Below, in pieces: positions 12,401-24,194 of a stretch of DNA of 64,000 bases; position 1 is the first letter of the stretch; every line of letters starts with the position of its first letter. A model generated the notes under the pieces. The model made no database searches and was not told the origin of the DNA. It saw only the letters and a list, made by a program, of their open reading frames with translations. The stretch lies in assembly GCF_000972845.2 (NCBI RefSeq), contig NC_040021.1, positions 24,068,047 through 24,132,046 of the forward strand, given 5' to 3'. The stretch comes from Larimichthys crocea (taxonomy: Eukaryota; Chordata; Actinopteri; Sciaenidae). Made by a program: the position numbers and the translations under genes.

Positions 12401-15400
12401 ACTTAGTGTGCATCAACGACCCATCCAGGAGGTCGCAACAGAACCCAGAACGACATCTAAAGACCTGCAGTCCTCACTTGACTCAGTCAGTGTTCACAAT
12501 TTAACAATAAGAAAGAGACTAGGCAAAAATGGCATCCATGGGAGAGTTCCAAGGTGACCACTGCTGACCAAAAAGTACTCTCTTGCGTTTTCCGAAAAAC
12601 ATCTTTTGGGAAAATATCCTGCAGACTGACGAGACAAAAGTTTACGACTGCTAGAAATGTTTGATTTCAGTTGTTGCCGCCGAGGATGGCACAACCAGTT
12701 ATTAGGTTTAGGGGGCAATTACTTTTTCATATAGGCCCAGATAGGTTTAGACAACATTTTTCCCTTAATAAATGAAATCATCATTTAAAAACTGCATTTT
12801 TTATTTACTCGAGTTATTTTTGTCTAATATTAAAATTTGTTTGATAATCTGAAACATTTAAGTGTGACAGAATGTAATATGCAAAAAACTAAGAAATCAG
12901 GAAGGGGACAAATACTTTTTTACAGCACTGTATGTGTGACAATTCCCACTTTGGCATTTGTTTGTCAATTTCACTAACTCACATTCTTTTAAAAGTTTTT
13001 TTCACGTTGCACAGTAATCACAAGATAAATGACAATTGTCAAAAGATAATTTTGCAATTGCATTTCAGATTCAACACCTGTTGCTACACCAAATAGTAAC
13101 ACTACAGCAACTACAACGCCAACAACTGTTACAAGTCAGTGTTTTGAAATAATCGTTGCAGTGTTTTTCTTTGTTTAATGGGCATTTATTATTCATAATA
13201 TGGTGAAAGTAATAAATGGGCTTCTTACATATTCTGAGCAATACCACTTTGTCATTAAATGGTCTCTACAGACTCAACACCTCATGTGATAATAAATCAG
13301 AACACTACGTTACAAACACCAACAACTACACCAACAACTCAACAGTAAATTATTCTATATGTAGGCATTTACAACACTCTCCAGTGTTTACATACATCTC
13401 TCTTTCAAAGTTTTTTCCTACCCTGAATGTTTTTTTTCAGTTATCATTCACAATTATACAGTATATTTATTTTTTCCAGAGTTACTCCAACAGGTGTTAC
13501 AATACTTGTCACAACACAAACATCCATTTTAACATGCAATTACTAAAAATGATATTCATTATATAATTGTCATATTATAAAAATTTACTAAATAACAATG
13601 ATAAAAGTATATAAAAAAAGTATATATTACTATCATTACTAGTAGGTATTGAGAAATTGGTATTGGTTTACATTTGTTGAATACTCTTCTGTAATTTACT
13701 TTTAGTGAAATAAGCAATGAGGTACTCTCCTGGTTGAGAAAATGTTAAATTTATTTCAACTTTCAGGACATTGACTTTAATTTCAACATATTGTTTTAAA
13801 AACATATTTGAATATTGTTCTTGTTAAAATGTGGTTTGATAAAATATGTTGTAATAAAACACATTGAGATTTGTAATTATCTGCACTTTACACTTGAGGA
13901 AGTTTCTATTGTATTTTTACTTACTTTTAAACTCTTGCATTTTCAGCTACTAGAGTGACCAGCCACAATACCACATCCAGCTCCACAATCTCAGAAATTA
14001 CCTCTACTCCAGCTCAAACCACAGCCCTTACAACAACTACAAAGTCTACTACCACTACCCCCACCATGACCACTACCACTGCTCTCACCACGACCACTAC
14101 CACTACCCCTAGCCTTACTACAACTACAACTACTACCCCCACCATGACCACTACCACTGCTCTCACCACGACCACTACCACTACCCCTAGCCTTACTACA
14201 ACCACTACCCCCACCATGACCACTACCACAGTTACTACCACTATCTCCACCACCACTATCAGCACATCTCCTACACCAGAAGTTCCAGGTATGTTTTATC
14301 AAACGCAAAGTATGTCTTACATTGTGGATGACTCTATAATAGATACAACATTATTATTTGAGTTGTGCAATTTTGTGGTCATTAGAACTGAACTACCCAT
14401 CGCTCCAGTGAATCTGGCATCTGTCAATTTGAGTGTGACCCTGTGCATGTGCGTGTGTGTGTTCCAACAGGTGCCAGCCTGAAGTAATTTCATGTTCAAC
14501 GTGATCAATAAAATTTCTAAAAAAAAAATCAAAAAAACATCTCAGTAACTCTTCACAGACGAAGACTAGACTAAAAGACCGTTAGAAAGGAGAAAAGGCA
14601 CTAGAAAGCTGTGCATATATTCAAATACATTATTTAGAACTTCACATAATTTATGGCTTCAGTCTGCAATACTTAATAGTGTAACGTTCAAGTGTAGCCC
14701 TGTTAACTTGCAAATTGTTCTTAACTTTTTAGCTTGCTAAATGTTATTTTGTCACCTTTCCAACATGAACCATCAGCTAACGATGCTCTAAATGTAATTA
14801 AATTTAATGATGTCTGTCGAAATTTAACAGATAGTACTACTATAATAATGGGGACAGGCGATACTGTATGTGCCATGGTCTGCCAACTTGGCTCTACGAT
14901 GCAATTAAATGCTAATCTGAGACTTGAGACAAAAAGCACAAAATAGGGTACATAATTAGTAATTATAATGGAATAATGCTGCTTGTGTCCTTGTGTCCTG
15001 TCTGCCTTTTCTGTCGTGTATTTTTTTCTCTATATCACAAAAAAATAAATGTATTATTCATAGTTTTCCTCGCTTTTCATCTTTTTCAAATAAACAGAAT
15101 TTGATGTGGAAATGTCAATCAGATTAGAAAAGGAATTCACAGCAGAATTAAGTGATGCAACAAGTTCTGCATACAAGGACCTTGAATCACGTATTATTTC
15201 AGTGGTAAGTGTCTTAACACCTTATTCAATTCTAACTTTTAGCTTCTAGATATGGAACTTTTTAACTGTTTTTAGTTTACGTGTTCTAATGTTTATCATT
15301 ACCCTTATGTTCCCACAGTTAAAGAAGCAGTATATCAGAATCACAGGATTTAAGCGTGTTTTTGTGAAGGCATTCAGGTATGCTAATTCTAACGCTGTCA

Positions 15401-18400
15401 CCATTCAAAGGCAGGAATCTGTAAACATTTTTCATCAAAAATTTTCATTGTGTTTGTTCTTGCAGACAGGGAAGTGTAATTACAGACTTCGTTGTTAAAA
15501 CAACACAAATTATTCCAGATGAATTTGCCGAAGCAAATGAAAAACTCCCAGAAGCAATGAAGCCTATTGCAGTAATCAATGGCCCAGTTACTTCAGTTTA
15601 CAACAGTATGTTCAGAAAAGCTAATGTTTTGTCATTTTTTACTTAAATTTGATTGAATTCCTAATTAATCTCTCAATCTCTATCACTTTCTCCAAAGATC
15701 CAACTCCATTCAGCTTTCCAGGCGTCACTTATACTGGCAATAGCATGATGCTGACGTGTGGCCATGACAACATTGATGTGGGAATCTTTCGTTCTGAGTG
15801 GAAATTTAATGGACGAGTAATTCAGAATAGAAATAGGTTTGAGATAACTGATTCTAGCACAAAGTCTAGTCTTACAGTTAACAACATCATCCTTGCTGAT
15901 ATTGGTAAGTGAAAGCTACCTGAACTCGTTAGAAAATAAGTAGCTATATACACATATGGCCATCAAAAAACGAAAACGAAAACAAACAACAAATTGCAAG
16001 TCATGTCAAATTGGAACTTTAGGAATATTATATATTTAAGAATATTGTCTTTTCTGTTAGCGTTAAATGAGTTTTCTGAATTGACTTTTAAAGTTGATAG
16101 TGAAATTGTGATGCTTAAAATATCACAAAATGCAATGTTTAGCCATCGCATTTTAACATTAATTGTACTGAAGACACACTACTCTAAGTCAATGTATCAG
16201 TACTAAAATATTTAGTTAGAGCTAAATATAGCTAAAATTGAAATACAGACATACTGAAACTTTTCTGTTTCTTTTCTTTACAGTATACTGATGCAATCAT
16301 TAATACTTACTTCTCTTACAGGACTTTATGAATGTACTCTGAGAGGCAGGGCAATGTATCTCTCCCAAAATGGACGTGTAACAGGAAATATTATCAAACA
16401 AGCTCCCAATGTGCAACTACAGAATAATGTTAACGTTAAATGTGTAGAGGAAAAAATACAACAACTGCAGTGTTGCGTGCAGTCCCCATATAAAGTCAAG
16501 TGGTTTCAAAACACAGCTGTTTTACTTACAGGTAAGTATGTTTCATGCAAAAAAATCCTATATTCCTTAGCCTTGTTTCCATCAACATATTTTGATTTTG
16601 ATACAGACAAACAATGTTGTGACATTTTTTTCCTTTTTTAAAAAATAAGTTAATGTTTTTTAATGTGAGATGGAAACACTTTTTCCGAATAAGTTCTGAC
16701 ATAGTGAATATTTAACTCTTATAAGCAGTTTCTTCGCAGTCTCCTCAACATTCCCATCACTTTATAATACTACAAAACATGGACATTGTATCTGTGATGT
16801 GACACATAAGTTTGTGAAGCTCAGAGTGTGGTGGCTCTGGCTTTCGTGATCAGACCTGCATCTATTGGCTCCCCACTAATATAAAAACAAACAAAGATGT
16901 GGATCGTGGGTGTAGCTGAGGCGGGCTGAATACCTGGTTGCGTAAATAAGCCACCTGTAATGGCATCCACCTCTGACCATGCTCTTAATTATGCAAAACT
17001 TTAAGCCATAATACTAGAAAAAATTCTAAAGAAATTTTGAGTGTGCCTTACTCTGGCCCCGTCGCCCCCATACATTATTATTGACACTGCTCAGCAAATT
17101 CAGAATTAATTCAACAAGCTGTGTCGTCATTGCCTTTTTAATGGGCTCTTATTTTGAAGAGATTCTTATTTTGAAAGAATTCTGTCTTGTGTGTGTGTGT
17201 GTGTGCTTGTGTGTCTGTCCTGTCTGTCTGTCTGTGTGTGTGTCTGTCTGTCTCTCTATCTATGTGTTTGTGTCTGTGAGAGAGAAGGATAAAATGCCAA
17301 GCAACCAGGGTCAGCTGCAGGCCAGAGTAATTAGGCACAGGTGCGCGCATGCACTCTGTGTCTCTCCTCTGAGACACACAGAAAATCTCTATGAAGCCCC
17401 TCGAAGGTGGCCAAAAATACCAAAAAAGGTGTGCTGCAAACCAAAAGCTGAAATGACCATCAACATCCTCATCTCGTGGACAATTTGCTTGCCGATTTTC
17501 AGGCGAAAATTGTATAGAATTTGGCCTTTGTCTCCATACTATAAAGCTTGAAAAGGCCATAAAAGCTATATCTTAAAAATGTGAAATGAGCTGAAAACAG
17601 TAGAAGTGGTACAATATTGTGTAATACTGTAGAAATAAGGTAGAATTGTACAAGGACCTTGAATCACGTATTATTTCAGTGGTAAGTGTCTTAACACCGT
17701 ATTCAATTCTAACTTTGTAAATTGTAAAGTTAGGTATATGTGTGTATGAGTAGAATAGTATGAAGTGGTACAATGTTGTATAATACTGTAGAAATTTGTA
17801 TGAAAAGGTAGAATTGTAGAAAATTGTAGAATAGTATAAGAAAGTGTGAAATTAGCTGAAAAAAGTTGCGTGTCTGTCTCTGTCTGTAAATAGCTATCAG
17901 CGTGTCTGTGTGTGCTTGTGTCTGTTAAGGAGAGACAGCCTTTTATTTTGAAGGAACTCTTATTTTAAAAGCCTTATGTCTTGTCTCTCTGTCTGCCTGT
18001 CTGTCTGTCTGTCAATCCCTGCTCTGTTTCAGTGCTGTTACCTTAATGTGACCTCATACCTTCACTGTTTTCATGTGTAGTAGTATAATGTATAGTGTGC
18101 TCGCCCTCTGGGCACCCACACCATAATAAGCGTGGTGAATAGTATTTATAGTGTGCTGTTTCAGGCACATGCAATAATAATAATAAAATTAAGTATGGGG
18201 AATATTAGATGGTGTGCTCTTTCAGGCACACTCAATAATTTAAACAGGTGAGTTATATAAAAAATCCCCCTCAAGTGGTTGTTTGAGAAAGGCTGGCACA
18301 TGGTTATAAATCATCCATGATTGCTCCAGACAGATTTAATGCAACCTTCCGCACATTAATACATGAAACAAAGAGAAATGTCATGTTTCCATCATATTTC

Positions 18401-21400
18401 TTGCATTGTTTTTCACTGGTTGACTTTCGTCATCTTGTTGCTGCTTCTTTTCCTGGTTTTCTGACTGGAGAGTCGATGCCACTGACTTTTTATCTAAACC
18501 AATATTTTATACTCACATAACAATAGTAGGTAGAAACAACCATTCATTTGCATTTTCTTTTGCAATATTACTCAAAACCTGGTTCAAATTTCCAATATTT
18601 GGATGGAAACACAGCTAATATGACTATGCTAAGAAGCAGGACACAGCTAACATTCGTAACTAACAAGCTGTTAAATGTTCACAGAGCCCCCTGAGGACGG
18701 AGAAACCTATTGCATCAAGCATAATTACAAGCTAGAAAGCTGCATCGGATTACCACAAAAAAAGATTTTTAAATGTAAGGTAGATGAACCAAAGGGTTAT
18801 GAAAAGACAACAGAAATGACAATCTTCACGACTGGTAAGAGCAGTATTTGAAATGTGACTATACTGTCCCTGACATTTTTTGCCTCTTTGTGCAATACTA
18901 ACTGAATATTTAACTCTTAAGATATTATATGTGATGATGCCCAGTATGGGCCTGGACGACTACAAGACATATCAACCATAGCATGTGGAAACGGTCAAGA
19001 AGGGAGCAAAACTGCGGTTTGTCAGGAAACAAGAGAGTGGAAACTTATAGAGAACACCTGCATCGTAATTGAAATTAAGGAATTATTAATTGAGTCACAG
19101 GTAGGTGATCTACTGGGAATAATTGTTCCCATTAAAAACCAAATAATGCAAAACACCAAATCAGTTATGCTATACAGCCAAACTCCAGTGACACTTTATG
19201 TACAGTATATAACACTTTATAGTATTTAGAGAGAAAGATCTTTGCATTTCTCATGAATAGTTTGCAATCTCATACTAATAAAATCTGGTCTCACAAGTAA
19301 TTTGCTTCTACTGTTTCATTATATCAGGATTTGGTTGTGGAGGAAGTGCCAGAATTTGCAGCAAATCTAAGTAAAGCTGCCCAGAAAGACAAGACAGAAA
19401 TTGCAAATTCATCTGCAACTGTATCAGCTGTCGTGGACATTCTAGATACCATTGCAACCGTTTCCACCGTTACAGATCAATCTGTCATGGAGGTAAACCA
19501 TGTCTGCATCATCTTATCATCTGCATCCTCTTAGTAAATAATGTATGTGGGATGTTCCCCTAACACTAATATGTCTCTATCTGCAGAATGTACTTCAAAC
19601 AGTTGATGTCATCATTACTGAGGAATCAAGAGAGTCCTGGGCAGTTCTGAATGCAAATCAAACCCGCAATGCAAGCTCAGTATTGCTGGGTTCACTGGAA
19701 AAGCTTTCTGATGGGTTGGTTGGAGAGTTTACCATCGCAACTTCTCGGATCCTGCTCAACAGAACCATTTTTAACAACTCCTTTAGTGCAGATCTGAACT
19801 CTAGCATTTTCATACAAATTCCAGACACCAATGTTACCAACGTCTTTATCACCACCATAACCTTCTCCTCCCTTAATAATGTTATGCCAGTAAGAAACAC
19901 TAGCTTTAATGCCAGCCTCTTCAACACCAACATCAATGAAACTGTCACTGATAATGCCATTAATGCTGCAGTGGTGCTAGTCCAAATAGGCAACACAACA
20001 ATTGACAATGTCACTCTGAGTTATAAGAAGCTCAACAAGTCCCTGTCACAAAACCCACAGTGTGTCTTCTGGAATTTCAAACTCTTTGATAATCTAGGTG
20101 CTTGGGATAATGAGGGATGCAAGTTTGTTTTGGACGTAAATGATACAGTAACCTGCAGCTGCAACCATCTCACCTCCTTCTCACTTCTGATGGCAACAGA
20201 CATCCCTCAAGAACTCAGAGATCTTCTGGATTATATAACTTATGTTGGAGTTGGGATATCTCTGGCAAGCTTAGTTATATGTCTCATTATTGAAGGATAT
20301 GTTTGGAAGGCCGTTACCAGGAATAGCACAGCTTTCATGCGTCACGTTTCCATCATTAACACAGCCCTGTCCCTATTGATCGCTGACATCTGTTTCATCA
20401 TTGGTGCCTCTATTGCTAAGAACCCCCTTGAAAATCCTGGGGAGGACTATCAAGTTCCAATTGGACCATGCAGCACAGCAACTTTTTTTATGCACTTTTT
20501 CTACCTTGGTTTGTTTTTTTGGATGCTTGTATCTGGCCTTCTGCTCTTTTACCGAACAGTCATGGTCTTCTCCCACATGTCCAAGTCAACTATGTTGGCC
20601 ATAGGCTTCAGTTTAGGCTATGGGTGCCCTCTGATTATAGCTGTTATTACTGTTGCTGTCACAGCACCAGGAAATGGATACATCAGGAGATACGATGCTT
20701 GTTGGCTCAACTGGATTGAAACAAAGGCCCTGCTGGCAATGGTGATACCTGCCTTGACCGTAGTTTTTATCAACATTTTAATTGTAATTGTCGTCTTGTT
20801 CAAAATGCTGAGAAGAGGTGTAGGAGAAACAGCCCCAGCAGATGAAAAGCATACACTTGTAGTCATTGCAAGATGTGTGGTCATTTTGACACCTTTATTT
20901 GGACTAACCTGGTCTTTGGGAGTAGGAACCATGGTATCATCAACAAACAAAGGAATCCACATTGCATTTGCATTCTTCAATTCACTACAGGTATTTGCAT
21001 TCAATATGGTTGTAATTTGTATGTTTACAAGGCAGTATTCCTGTGTAGTAAAACATTGTGGATTCTTTCCTTCTGATTAAATGTGCATGTTATCTGTCTT
21101 CCCTCAGGGTTTCTTCATTTTAGTGTTTGGGACACTATTTGATTCAAAGGTATGTTGACTTAAAATAATCAATCTGGGAATTACACCTTTTACTTGGTTG
21201 CTGAGGGTTCAACATACATACATTGCATAATATCCTGAAAGTGTTACAGTCGGCTAAGGTGTGGCTAATTTTTGCCATTTGATATACTGTTGGGTGGTTT
21301 GACTGTCATTTAATCATATTCATGTGGGTTTTGTGTACAATCTGCAAAGTAACTGGTAACCACAGCTATCGAATAATGTAGCTTTGTTCTGTGTATAACT

Positions 21401-22220
21401 ACTGAACTTGAGTAAATATATAGTAATATTCAATTCTTTCCACCACTGCCATGCTCATGTCTGTGGAAGTGCAGTGCTAGAGACAGGTGGAAATGAATTT
21501 AGGCTAACTTCGCCCACCTGCCAGAAACTCTAAAACACAGTAATGAACACACTGTATCTGGTTTATTTAATCTGTACAAAACAACAAGTTGTAGTTTTAT
21601 TGCGATTTATGTGGTGGATGCTTGACAACAAACAAGAATCAATGTTAAATAGTAGTTTAGCTAGTAGCTAGTAGTTTTAAATACTGTTTATCTAATTGCC
21701 TAAGTGCACAGTGGTTGAATACTTCTGATTTTCATATTGACATTATTTTTGATTGTGCCTGTAGATCCGCTCTGTCCTATCAAGGAACCTACCTACATCA
21801 AGCACAGGTTCTAATCCAACAACAGTGAGTGATTTTTTTCTTCATAATCTCACAACTATAACATTCTTTGTTAATATATCCTACTTCTAGATTAATCTAC
21901 TGGTTAAATGCTAAAGAAAATATTATATCTTGAAGAAAAGCAAACATTTTTGTTAAAATCATGAAATTTTATATATATTTTTATTTGTCCAACGATAGAG
22001 TACAAGTCTTGGTGTTTCCTCTCTCAGTGGACTAAACTGGATAAGTCGACTGCGTGGAAGAAGATGTAAGTTTTTGCTTCAAAATTTATTAACTTATCTG
22101 TTTCCTTAAATGAGCTATCTTAGTAACAATTTATTTGTCTTTTCAGACATCTACCGTGTGTCAGAAGCCGCAAACTCAAACAGCAACACTGGTGTATCAG
22201 AATCATTTGTTAATATATGA
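2506..22220 (+). CDS. adgrf5-like: Adhesion G protein-coupled receptor F family (ADGRF5/GPR116-like), 5' end outside window
   Basis: Exons were placed by GT-AG sites and phase. Nine A/B/C triplets plus a tenth A exon (2506-9449, separate entry) are followed by mucin exons 9662-9724, 10251-10319, 10481-10534, 10734-10793, 10907-10978, 11385-11444, 11559-11618, 11732-11803, 13069-13134, 13947-14288; SEA 15098-15204, 15319-15377, 15466-15605; Ig 15698-15904, 16322-16531, 18685-18834; HormR/GAIN 18922-19100, 19328-19492; GAIN-GPS-7TM 19587-20990; 21108-21149; tail 21765-21824, 21999-22065, 22147-22220. All phases agree and the sum gives about 2,370 residues ending at TGA 22218-22220. Domain order SEA-Ig-Ig-GAIN-GPS-7TM matches ADGRF5, a plasma-membrane receptor; ADGRF3 or a fish-specific paralogue remains possible. 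Signal peptide and start lie upstream. Family knowledge: the extracellular part self-cleaves at the GPS and the tethered peptide activates the 7TM. Confidence 0.88.
9662..13134 (+). repeat. Array of Thr-rich mucin mini-exons
   Basis: Nine exons of 54-72 nt, each between AG and GT, each phase 1-1, encode Thr/Pro/Ser stretches such as DATTGVNTTALTTTPT. The exons at 10734, 10907, 11559 and 11732 and their introns (TTCAGTTGATCATACATAAT blocks) are recognisable copies of one another, so the stalk grew by exon duplication. A possible further exon starts at 13272 and another at 13480; their phases could join (phase 2) but the second lacks a good donor, so they look like decayed copies and are left out of the model. 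The product would be an O-glycosylated stalk between the repeated modules and the SEA domain. Confidence 0.75.
11920..12932 (+). mobile_element. Tc1/mariner-like DNA transposon relic
   Basis: An inverted repeat of roughly 90 bp pairs about 11935-12030 (CTTCCTGATTTCTTG...TCACACTTGTGTTTCAGA) with about 12825-12932, read in reverse. Inside, on the plus strand around 12336-12557, is a fragment of a Tc1-type transposase DNA-binding region (SVHQRPIQEVATEPRTTSKD, IRKRLGKNGIHGRVPR). The catalytic DDE domain is largely missing or broken after 12560. The left tip is shorter than the right. It is a dead, internally deleted copy within a mucin-region intron. Confidence 0.75.
13947..14288 (+). repeat. Long Thr-rich mucin exon with internal tandem repeat
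   Basis: This 342-nt phase 1-1 exon of the ADGRF gene encodes 114 residues, more than half Thr, with short cassettes TPTMTTTTALTTTTTTTPSL repeated roughly twice (unit about 66-70 nt). The acceptor is TTTCAG before 13947 and the donor GTATGT after 14288. The low-complexity coding repeat should vary in length between individuals. The minus-strand Gly/Ser-rich frame opposite it is an artefact of the repeat. Confidence 0.85.
14289..15097 (+). other. Intron after the mucin exon, with possible intronic poly(A) site at 14508
   Basis: If the donor at 14289 is not used, the frame runs on for about 64 codons to a stop at 14480-14482, followed 25 bases later by AATAAA (14508-14513) and an A-rich tract (14520-14537). 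That arrangement could end a secreted, mucin-only isoform without SEA, Ig or 7TM. An inserted retrocopy with its own poly(A) tail would look the same. The rest of the intron holds nothing I recognise. Confidence 0.3.
15098..15605 (+). other. SEA domain, three exons (part of the ADGRF gene)
   Basis: Exons 15098-15204, 15319-15377 and 15466-15605 (phases 1-0, 0-2, 2-1) join to EFDVEMSIRLEKEFTAEL ... RVFVKAFRQGSVITDFVV ... The F-R-Q-G-S-V-I pattern sits where SEA domains have their autoproteolysis loop (consensus GSVVV; cleavage between G and S). ADGRF receptors are known to be cut in the SEA domain as well as at the GPS; the GS pair is present here, so cleavage is plausible but not shown. Confidence 0.85.
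16567..18618. repeat. Possible inverted-repeat ends of an intronic transposon
   Basis: TTAGCCTTGTTTCCATC at 16567-16583 is mirrored by GATGGAAACACAGCTAA at about 18602-18618, giving TTAGC-xTGTTTCCATC termini. Similarity beyond the tip is weak, and shorter pairings exist (GATGGAAACAC at about 16669), so the true element could be smaller. Most of the Ig intron between these points has no recognised coding content. Confidence 0.25.
17140..18060. repeat. Intronic repeat block: TG/TCTG microsatellite, duplicated segments and an exon fragment copy
   Basis: A TG and TCTG run lies at 17188-17278. The lead-in (CTCTTATTTTGAA...TTATGTCTTG type) recurs at about 17938-17990 before another TCTG run (17990-18012). 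Within the block, a segment of about 70 bp (AGTGGTACAATATTGTGTAA and following) at about 17600-17650 recurs at about 17765-17815. Between these copies, 17649-17716 duplicates the 3' end of the first SEA exon with its splice donor. This is tandem duplication inside an intron. Confidence 0.7.
18922..21149 (+). other. HormR-like, GAIN, GPS and 7TM region (part of the ADGRF gene)
   Basis: Exon 18922-19100 has a cysteine/Trp pattern like a hormone-receptor domain (IICDD...GNGQEG...CQETREW). Exons 19328-19492 and 19587-20990 encode the GAIN domain with several N-glycosylation sites. The GPS reads CVFWNF ... EGCKF ... CSCNHLTSFS; cleavage is expected between Leu (20169-20171) and Thr (20172-20174). 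TM1 begins at about YITYVGVGISLASL; TM3, TM4 (GYGCPLIIAVITVAV), the GYxRRYDACWLNW loop, TM5 and TM6 (LTPLFGLTWSLG) are intact. TM7 is split by the intron after 20990 and completed in 21108-21149 (GFFILVFGTLFDSK). All hallmark GPS residues are present. Confidence 0.92.
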
Positions 22221-22900
22221 ACAAACACAACGATCTGTAAACTAAATTTATTTCATTACTGATTCAGTTATTCTGAGATTTTTCAGTGCATAACCTGAAA
22301 CCATGCTTTCTATGACAAGTTCAATTGGATGATATTGTAAACGCTAGTGCAACAAACATGATCAGTAAGGGGTTAGGAGTTGTGTGTGGTAGTGAGGTAC
22401 CAAACAAACAGCATCACAATGTGGTTGTATGACAATGTTACTGTAGCTGTTTTTATGATGAGAAGCCCTCAGAAAGCAATTGTGACATATCTGAATTGTA
22501 AAGTTTAATTAAACAATTTTGTGACTGAAACTATGACATGTAAATTGGGTTTTGGTAATGTGTAACTAATCAATAACACAAGTTTGCTAAACAGCAGTCA
22601 AAGTGCAATGTCACAAGCATAAAGTAGCTCTGGCTTTGCCATTGTTGTTGTAGTACACAGGTTTTCTATCACCAACAGAGGGCTGTAATGTACTGTTTTA
22701 TTTTGTTTTTTATTGGCTTATTTGACAGCTGGTCAAGAACATGTGCATCACGTTGGTTAATAGTCAAATTAAGAAATGAATGAATGAAAATGAAATTTGA
22801 TAAAGAACTAAAAATGCTGACTACTGTTCATTGTCCAAATGTGGTAGTGAACTTTGCTATTGAACGTGTATAGTAAAATCATATATTTTTTTAAAAATAA
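21765..22900 (+). other. Cytoplasmic tail exons and 3' UTR of the ADGRF gene
   Basis: Exons 21765-21824, 21999-22065 and 22147-22220 encode a Ser/Thr-rich tail of about 67 residues ending SESFVNI-stop. The UTR from 22221 is AT-rich and free of long frames. AATAAA at 22895-22900 is the best poly(A) signal before the GA microsatellite; its use is not proven. The introns between 21150 and 22146 contain nothing I recognise. Confidence 0.75.
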
Positions 22901-22946
22901 AAAGCTCAGTTTGAGTTGAAACAGTTTGAGTTTGTGTGTGTGCGCG

Positions 22947-22950
<4 letters not shown>

Positions 22951-22983
<33 letters not shown>
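22951..22983. repeat. (GA)n microsatellite
   Basis: Uninterrupted GA dinucleotides directly after a TGTGTGTGCGCGC stretch, just downstream of the ADGRF 3' UTR. The 150-odd bases after it (to about 23100) hold nothing recognisable. Confidence 0.95.
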
Positions 22984-22989
<6 letters not shown>

Positions 22990-23229
22990 CATTATGCTTT
23001 GTGTTGCTTTGAATGTCCAACTTCCCGTGTCCAACACATTATGAGATTTAGATTGCTCCTACTACCGTGGTGCCTTTACGTCCAGAAGTTATTTTAATAA
23101 CTTTGTTCAACATGTTAGAGCCTTCCTCTGGTGGGCAGGCAAACACCAGGAAGGGTTAAGACAGAGTTCGTGGTCGGAGACAGAAAGCTAAAGAGTTTAT
23201 CCGGAGAATGACAGGGCAGGTTAGTCAGA

Positions 23230-23870
23230 GGCAGTCAAGAGGCTGGAACCCATAGGCGTACTGGAATGGGGACAGGACCATGGCAAAGCTGGTCAAGGTG
23301 TTGTGAGCATATTCTACACAGGAGTTGCTTGGCCCAGGACAAGGGATTTTGGGAAACCAAGCAGCAGAGGACTGTCTCCATCTCCTGGTTCATACGCTTG
23401 GTCTGACCATTAGACTGGGGGTGAAACCCGGAGGACAGACTGGCGGTGACGTGAAGCAGGACCAGTTGGGTTGTCTCTTTGGCCCGAGGGACGCTTGGGT
23501 AAGGGCACAAAATGAGCCAGCTTACTAAATCAGTCCACTATAGTCAGGATGGCCGTATTACGCTCGAAAGGACGGAGGCCAGTGACAAAGTCCAGGGAGA
23601 TGTGAGACAAGGACAATGAGGAACAGGGAGGGGCTGCAGGAAACAAGCTGGATGTCCTCGTTGAGAGTGGCCCAACAAAAATGTTGCTGGACCACATCTC
23701 TGGTTCTCTGGATTCCCAGATGACAAGAAAGCTTGGAGGACGTCAGACCGCAGACCCGGGGGAACAAACAGGCGATCGGGGGGAACGTTGCTGGGACTGG
23801 GCTGATCCTCCATGGCGGACCTCACTCTCTCCTCAATCTCACAGGTGAGCGTAGTGACCATGCAAGGGGG
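23230..23870 (-). mobile_element. Ty3/gypsy integrase fragment
   Basis: The minus-strand frames at 23544-23861 (ERVRSAMEDQPSPS, RLFVPPGLRSDVLQ) and 23235-23510 (SSGFHPQSNGQTKRMNQEME, NPLSWAKQLL) are the zinc-binding and C-terminal core parts of a gypsy integrase. The middle, with the first catalytic aspartates, is deleted and the frames do not join. The GFHPQSNGQ motif ends with the core glutamate region. It is a dead fragment. The left flank (23100-23230) may be element-derived but I could not place it. Confidence 0.8.
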
Positions 23871-24194
23871 AAGAGTGCGGGTAGCAGCAGGACGTCACAC
23901 CACTTTACCCTCCCTTCACCGTGCCTTTCACTTTTAACAATGTAGCTAGTAACAATGTAGTAACATTTACCTTTTAACTAACCTAATTTTTTAGCTTTAT
24001 CACAAGTCATTTTATACATGAGTAAGTAACAGCAGTTGCCCAGTAAAATATTCTACTACTCTTATCCATTTTTCAACTTGTGGCACTGCACTCTAGTCCT
24101 ATACAATGCACCCTCATCATCTCCATCTTCTCTCTGGTAAGATAGGGAGGGAACCATTTGGGGGGGGGAGGTTAAAACAAGGTGCACTGCATTG

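Larger units (their letters stand above)
15698..18834 (+). other. Two Ig-like domains, three exons (part of the ADGRF gene)
   Basis: Exon 15698-15904 carries the first Ig cysteine (MLTCGHD) and Trp (SEWKF) and ends in LADIG. Exon 16322-16531 completes the D-x-G-x-Y-x-C motif (ADIG|LYEC) and starts the second domain (VNVKCVEE, VKWFQN). Exon 18685-18834 supplies its second half (DGETYCIKH). All are phase 1-1. The 2.15-kb intron 16532-18684 between the second domain's halves contains repeats described separately. The number and order of Ig domains fit ADGRF5. Confidence 0.82.

Noticed and set aside
13991..14308. Gly/Ser-rich and Val-rich minus-strand frames
   Set aside because: They are the antisense of the Thr repeat exon; low-complexity repeats keep all frames open.
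19658..21004. Antisense and alternative-frame open readings across the 7TM exon
   Set aside because: They overlap a well-supported GPCR exon, have no family similarity that I recognise and have biased composition.
23325..23528. Plus-strand frame opposite the gypsy integrase fragment
   Set aside because: The minus strand carries clear integrase motifs; the plus frame is its shadow.
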